Shown here: positions 6,499-9,798 of the stretch, piece after piece | Numbering within the stretch: position 1 is the stretch's first letter | Layout: each line of letters opens with the position of its first letter | Assembly: GCA_003221085.1 (NCBI GenBank) | Contig: QHUD01000144.1 | Coordinates: 1-9,798 of the forward strand | Direction of reading: 5' to 3' | Source: Gemmatimonadota bacterium | GTDB lineage: Bacteria > Gemmatimonadota > Gemmatimonadetes > Gemmatimonadales > GWC2-71-9 | Length of the DNA: 9,798 bases | Translations under genes and position numbers: made by a program | Notes under the pieces: generated by a model | Seen by the model: the letters and a program-made list of their open reading frames with translations, nothing else | Told to the model about the DNA's origin: nothing | Databases searched by the model: none

Positions 6499-7926
6499 AT
6501 GACGCGTAGCACACAGCTCGCCGTCGGTCTGGTCGCGGCGATCCTCACGGGGTGCGGTGCCAACCACTCCGAAGGCCCGCCGCCTCCGGACTCGGCGCAG
6601 GCAGCCGCGCTCCTCGACACCCTCGAGGAGCGCACCTTCCATTACTTCTGGGATCTCACGAACCCGCAAAACGGGCTGACGCCGGACCGCGCGCCGTCCC
6701 CGTCGTTCTCGAGCATCGCCGCCGTCGGCTTCCCCCTCACGGCCTACCCGATCGGTGCGGAGCGCGGCTACATCACGCGCGCCCAGGCGGCCGCGCGGAC
6801 GCTCACGACGCTGCGCTTCTTCTGGACCGCGCCGCAGGACTCCTCTCTCTCGGGCTCCACGGGCTACCACGGGTTCTTCTACCACTTCCTCGACATGAGC
6901 ACCGGGACCCGCTTCCAAAACGTGGAGCTGTCGACCATCGATACCTCCCTGCTGCTCGCGGGGATCCTGTTGTGCCAGGCGTACTACGACGGCACCGATG
7001 CGGTCGAAACCGAGATCCGCGGGCTCGCCGACTCGATCTACTTGCGGGTGGACTGGAACTGGGCGCAGGCCCGGCCCCCAGCGGTCAGCATGGGTTGGCA
7101 CCCGGAGGGCGGGTTCATCCCCACCGATTGGATCGGCTACAACGAGGCGATGATCCTGTACCTCCTCGCCCTCGGCTCGCCCACACACCCCGTCGATTCC
7201 ACGGCCTGGGCCAAATGGGTAAGCGGCTATCAGTGGGGGACGTTCCGTGGCCAGACCTACGTGCAGTTCGGCCCGCTGTTCGGCCACGAGTACTCACACG
7301 TCTGGATCGACTTCCGGGCGATCCAGGACTCGTTCATGCGTGGCCGCGGCATCGACTACTTCGAGAGCTCGCACCGCGCGACCTACGCGCACCGGGCATA
7401 CGCCGCCGCCAACCCCATGGCATGGACCGCCTACTCGAACCAGATCTGGGGGCTCACGGCCTCGGATGGCCCGGCCAACACGACCCTGGTGCTGAACGGG
7501 CGCTCGCGCCAGTTCCACACCTACTGGGCGCGAGGCGTGTCACAGTTCGACTCGAATGACGACGGGACCCTCGCCCCCACGGCCGCGGGCGGGGCGATCC
7601 CATTCGCCCCCGAGATCGCGATTCCCGCCCTCTACACCATGCGTCAGAGTTACGGCAGCAACCTGTTCTCGACCTACGGCTTCCGCGATGCGTTCAACCC
7701 GACGTTCACCGCCACCGGCGCCCCGGTGGAGCGCGGCACGGTGGACCCTACGCTTGGCTGGTTCGACGTCGACTACTTGGGCATCGATGAAGGGCCGATT
7801 CTCGCGATGATCGAGAACTACCGCACGGGACTCGTCTGGCGGCTCATGCGCGGCAATCCCCACATCGTTCGCGGGCTCTGCCGGGCCGGGTTCATGGGAG
7901 GATGGATCGCCGGGAAGTGTCCGTGA
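6499..7926 (+). CDS. PF10091 glucoamylase/beta-1,2-glucanase-family lipoprotein
   Basis: The 475-residue product has a lipoprotein signal: hydrophobic residues 6-17, then lipobox LTGC with the lipidated Cys at about 19. It should be anchored in the outer or inner membrane facing the periplasm or surface. The rest matches the PF10091 family, including EERTFHYFWDLTNPQNGLTPDR, SSIAAVGFPLTAYPIG, STIDTSLLLAG, GWHPEGGFIPTDWIGYNEAM (199-218), LLALGSPTHP, FGHEYSHVWIDFR (261-273), DYFESS (286-291) and LGIDEGPILAMIENYRTG near the C-terminus. PF10091 is named after a glucoamylase annotation, but it includes the GH144 endo-beta-1,2-glucanases, so beta-1,2-glucan is a credible substrate. Glu216 in the GYNEA motif is a candidate catalytic acid by conservation. 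The gene looks full length. An in-frame GTG at 6445 was rejected because it lies in the hairpin and would bury the lipobox. The stop overlaps the pfkA start by one base. Confidence 0.88.
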   Translation: MTRSTQLAVGLVAAILTGCGANHSEGPPPPDSAQAAALLDTLEERTFHYFWDLTNPQNGLTPDRAPSPSFSSIAAVGFPLTAYPIGAERGYITRAQAAARTLTTLRFFWTAPQDSSLSGSTGYHGFFYHFLDMSTGTRFQNVELSTIDTSLLLAGILLCQAYYDGTDAVETEIRGLADSIYLRVDWNWAQARPPAVSMGWHPEGGFIPTDWIGYNEAMILYLLALGSPTHPVDSTAWAKWVSGYQWGTFRGQTYVQFGPLFGHEYSHVWIDFRAIQDSFMRGRGIDYFESSHRATYAHRAYAAANPMAWTAYSNQIWGLTASDGPANTTLVLNGRSRQFHTYWARGVSQFDSNDDGTLAPTAAGGAIPFAPEIAIPALYTMRQSYGSNLFSTYGFRDAFNPTFTATGAPVERGTVDPTLGWFDVDYLGIDEGPILAMIENYRTGLVWRLMRGNPHIVRGLCRAGFMGGWIAGKCP

Positions 7927-8897
7927 TGAAGCGAATTGCCGTGCTGACGAGTGGAGGAGACGCGCCCGGGATGAACGCGGCGCTCCGGGCCGTGGTGCGC
8001 GTCGGGGTGTCGAGCGGGCTCGAGGTGATCGGCGTGCGGCAGGGCTACACCGGCCTGATCGAGGGCCAGCTCCAGCCGCTCGGGCCCCGCGACGTCGCCA
8101 GCATCATCCACGTCGGCGGCACCATGCTCGGCAGCGCCCGATGCGCCGAGTTCCGCACCCCTGAGGGGCGGAAGTGCGCGCTGCAGGTGCTCGAGCAAAA
8201 CGCGATCGAGGGGCTGGTCGTGATCGGCGGCAACGGCTCGCTCTCGGGCGCCCACGCGCTGTCGCAGGCTGGTTACCCCGTGGTGGGCGTCGCCTCGACC
8301 ATCGACAACGATCTGAACGGCGCGGACATCACCATCGGCGTCGACACCGCCCTCAACACGGCGCTCGAAGCGATCGACCGCCTGAAGACCACGGCCACCT
8401 CCCACCAGCGCGCCTTCGTGGTCGAGGTGATGGGGCGCTCCCACGGTTATCTGGCCTTGATGGTAGGCATCGCCGGCGGAGCCGATGTGATCGTCATTCC
8501 TGAAGTGGAAAGCGACCCCGACAACGTGGCCGCGGCCCTGCACGACGCCTACGTCCGCGGCAAGCGGCACGCCATGGTGGTCGTGGCCGAAGGGGCGAAG
8601 TGGAACGCGACGGCGCTGGCGACTTACGTCACGAACCACCGGGACCGGATCGGCTTCGAGCTCCGCGCCACGATCCTCGGCCACGTGCAGCGCGGCGGCG
8701 GACCGGGTGCGTTCGACCGGCTGTTGGCCAGCCGCACGGCCGCCCAGGCGGTCGACCTCCTCGCCGCCGGAAAATCCGGCGTCTATACGGCGCTGGTGAA
8801 GGGCCTGATCTCCGCGCTGCCGCTCGAGCGCGCGCTCGTTCCTAAGCCGCCGCCCGATCCGGAGCTGGTGAGGCTGGCGCAGCGGCTGGCGCGCTGA
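7926..8897 (+). CDS. pfkA: 6-phosphofructokinase
   Basis: This 323-residue cytoplasmic enzyme phosphorylates fructose 6-phosphate to fructose 1,6-bisphosphate in glycolysis. Family signatures appear in order: SGGDAPGMNA (9-18), GGNGS (101-105), TIDND (125-129) with the expected catalytic base Asp127 and Asp129, MGRSHGYLAL, VVVAEG and RATILGHVQRGGGPGAFDR. Length and numbering run in register with the 320-residue E. coli PfkA. Gly104 is the state typical of ATP-dependent enzymes. Position 103 is Asn rather than Asp, and position 124 is Ser rather than the Gly of ATP enzymes or the Lys of PPi enzymes, so the phosphoryl donor is not certain. I chose ATG 7926 over the in-frame ATG at 7902: GGGAAG lies 8 nt upstream, it shares its A with the preceding stop codon (TGATG), and homology begins at MKRIAVLTSGG. 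The overlap suggests translational coupling to the glucanase-family gene. Confidence 0.95.
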   Translation: MKRIAVLTSGGDAPGMNAALRAVVRVGVSSGLEVIGVRQGYTGLIEGQLQPLGPRDVASIIHVGGTMLGSARCAEFRTPEGRKCALQVLEQNAIEGLVVIGGNGSLSGAHALSQAGYPVVGVASTIDNDLNGADITIGVDTALNTALEAIDRLKTTATSHQRAFVVEVMGRSHGYLALMVGIAGGADVIVIPEVESDPDNVAAALHDAYVRGKRHAMVVVAEGAKWNATALATYVTNHRDRIGFELRATILGHVQRGGGPGAFDRLLASRTAAQAVDLLAAGKSGVYTALVKGLISALPLERALVPKPPPDPELVRLAQRLAR

Positions 8898-8914
8898 GGC
8901 GCGCCACAGCAATA

Positions 8915-8959
8915 GATCCTTCGCTTCGCGCGCGTACCGCGCGCTCGCTCAGGATGACA
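8915..8959. repeat. palindromic intergenic repeat, copy A
   Basis: This copy starts GATCCTTCGC and ends GCTCAGGATGACA. Its centre is a perfect 7-bp hairpin (8928-8934 with 8938-8944, loop TAC). Read on the minus strand it begins TGTCATCCTGAGCG and ends GAAGGATC, the same ends as copy B, so the two copies are inverted relative to each other. It begins 17 nt after the pfkA stop codon. Confidence 0.75.
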
Positions 8960-8975
8960 AGCTCACTCGCTCCCC

Positions 8976-9020
8976 GAAGAAAGAGAAAGGAGATGACCTC
9001 CCTCCTTTTTTCTCATCTTC
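8976..9020 (+). terminator. T-rich hairpin, likely terminator of the glucanase-pfkA unit
   Basis: AAAGGAG (8986-8992) pairs with CTCCTTT (9002-9008) around a 9-nt loop, followed by three more T. The outer flanks GAAGA...GAG and CTC...CTTC extend the pairing imperfectly. On the plus strand this gives a stem running into a six-T tract, as expected for an intrinsic terminator downstream of pfkA. The purine-rich left arm could also work weakly in the other direction for the DUF885 gene. Confidence 0.5.
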
Positions 9021-9038
9021 TCAAGGCACCCGGCGGCC

Positions 9039-9070
9039 TGTCATCCTGAGCGCCGAAGGCGTGAAGGATC
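9039..9070. repeat. palindromic intergenic repeat, copy B
   Basis: It begins TGTCATCCTGAGCG, has a central hairpin CGCC-GAA-GGCG (9051-9061) and ends GTGAAGGATC. The outer ends match copy A (14 nt at one end, 8 nt at the other). The centre differs in sequence but still forms a hairpin. It lies 10 nt beyond the stop codon of the DUF885 gene. Confidence 0.75.
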
Positions 9071-9080
9071 CGCTTCTGGG

Positions 9081-9798
9081 CTAGCGCTGCCTGCCGATCC
9101 ATTCCCGCACGTCCTGCTCCAGGAGATCCATTGGTAGTCCCCCGTTCCGGAGCACTTCGTCGTGGTAGGCCCGGATATCGAACCGCGAGCCGAGGGCGGC
9201 GGCCGCGGAGTCGCGCAGCTCGCGGAACTTGAGCTGCCCAATCTTGTACGCGAGCGCTTGCCCGGGATTCACGATGTAGCGATCCACTTCGACCGTGATG
9301 TCCTGCTCCGCCTTGGGGGCGTTGTCCTTGAAGAACTGGAGCGCCTGCTCGCGTGTCCAGCCCATGGCGTGGATCCCGGTATCGAGCACCAGACGGACCG
9401 CGCGCCACATCTCGTAGGTGAGCTGGCCGAACTTGGAGTACGGATCCTGATACATGCCGAGCTCGGGCCCGAGGCCCTCGGCGTAGAGCCCCCAGCCTTC
9501 GACGAACGCGGTGTAGCCGCCGTAGCGACGGAACTCGGGCAGACCGTCCAGCTCCTGCGCCAGCGCGATCTGCAGGTGGTGGCCGGGCACCGCTTCGTGC
9601 AGGCTGAGCGCTTCCATTTCCCACTTGGGGCGTGACTTCAGGTCGTACGTATTGACGAAGAAGTACCCCGGCCGGCCCGCCTGTAACGAGCCCCCCTGGT
9701 AGTAGGCCGTGGTCTGGGACTTCGCCATGAAGGAAGGGATCGTCGTCACGCCGTACGGCAGGCGCGGCAGCTTGCCGAACAGCTTGATCAGTCCCGGG
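9081..9798 (-). CDS. DUF885-family zinc-metallopeptidase-like protein, C-terminal part (runs off the window)
   Basis: The visible 239 codons are the C-terminal part of a DUF885 protein. The frame is open to the window edge (KLFGKLPRLPYGVTTIPSFM), so the true start lies beyond 9798; the GTG at 9749 is internal. The key motif is LHEAVPGHHLQ (HEAVPGHH encoded by 9576-9599), a zinc-binding HExxxGHH-like signature. It is followed 33 residues later by EGWGLYAEGLG (first Glu codon at 9498-9500), a likely third metal ligand. YYQGGSLQAGRPGYFFVNTYD upstream and ITVEVDRYIVNPGQALAYKIGQLKFRELR downstream are also typical. Members are usually about 550-620 residues and exported, with a presumed peptidase role; substrates are mostly unknown. 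The signal sequence, if any, is outside the window. The gene converges on pfkA across the repeat-bearing gap. Confidence 0.9.
   Translation of the reverse strand, partial: PGLIKLFGKLPRLPYGVTTIPSFMAKSQTTAYYQGGSLQAGRPGYFFVNTYDLKSRPKWEMEALSLHEAVPGHHLQIALAQELDGLPEFRRYGGYTAFVEGWGLYAEGLGPELGMYQDPYSKFGQLTYEMWRAVRLVLDTGIHAMGWTREQALQFFKDNAPKAEQDITVEVDRYIVNPGQALAYKIGQLKFRELRDSAAAALGSRFDIRAYHDEVLRNGGLPMDLLEQDVREWIGRQR

Noticed and set aside
6418..7287. 289-codon open frame on the minus strand
   Set aside because: It is a shadow of the PF10091 lipoprotein gene, with low-complexity Arg/Gly/Glu-rich translation.
7818..8912. 364-codon open frame on the minus strand
   Set aside because: It is antisense to pfkA and the glucanase-family gene, Arg/His-rich with no domain, as expected for shadow frames in GC-rich DNA.
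1..9798. tRNA, rRNA, CRISPR array, transposase or integrase
   Set aside because: No tRNA-like fold, regularly spaced repeats, or recombinase motifs were seen in any frame.

Overview
The window is GC-rich and gene-dense bacterial DNA. It carries a TonB-dependent receptor with an N-terminal carboxypeptidase-regulatory-like domain (Oar type), a BglX-like glycoside hydrolase, a PF10091-type lipoprotein, a PfkA-type phosphofructokinase and a DUF885 metallopeptidase. This mix suits a Gram-negative heterotroph of the Gemmatimonadota/Acidobacteriota kind. That placement is inferred from gene style and composition, not from a marker gene.

Layout. Positions 31-687 (-) encode a six-helix membrane protein of unknown function. 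Diverging from it, 757-1260 (+) encodes a four-helix membrane protein, also unknown. Two bases later, on the opposite strand, ends a periplasmic GH3 beta-glucosidase (1263-3394, -). It is split into two overlapping reading frames at about 3160, with roughly 85 nt of expected coding sequence missing at the break. A 125-bp divergent promoter region (3395-3519) separates it from the TonB-dependent receptor (3520-6421, +). The receptor is also split by a frame change near 4985, apparently with loss of a barrel segment. A perfect 15-bp hairpin (6434-6468) follows the receptor.

Next comes a two-gene unit: a lipoprotein of the PF10091 glucoamylase/beta-1,2-glucanase family (6499-7926) and a 6-phosphofructokinase (7926-8897), whose stop and start codons share one base. 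The 183-bp gap after it holds two inverted copies of a palindromic repeat around a T-rich terminator-like hairpin. The window ends inside a DUF885 zinc-peptidase-like gene (9081 to beyond 9798, -).

The central genes read as a small glucan-utilisation locus: outer-membrane uptake, a surface or periplasmic endo-acting hydrolase, a periplasmic beta-glucosidase and glycolytic entry. A beta-1,2-glucan substrate is a reasonable hypothesis because GH144 endo-beta-1,2-glucanases fall in PF10091. There is no SusD-like protein, transporter or local regulator in the window. As given, two of the four locus genes are broken, either by real decay or by sequence/assembly error; this is the most consequential point to check.
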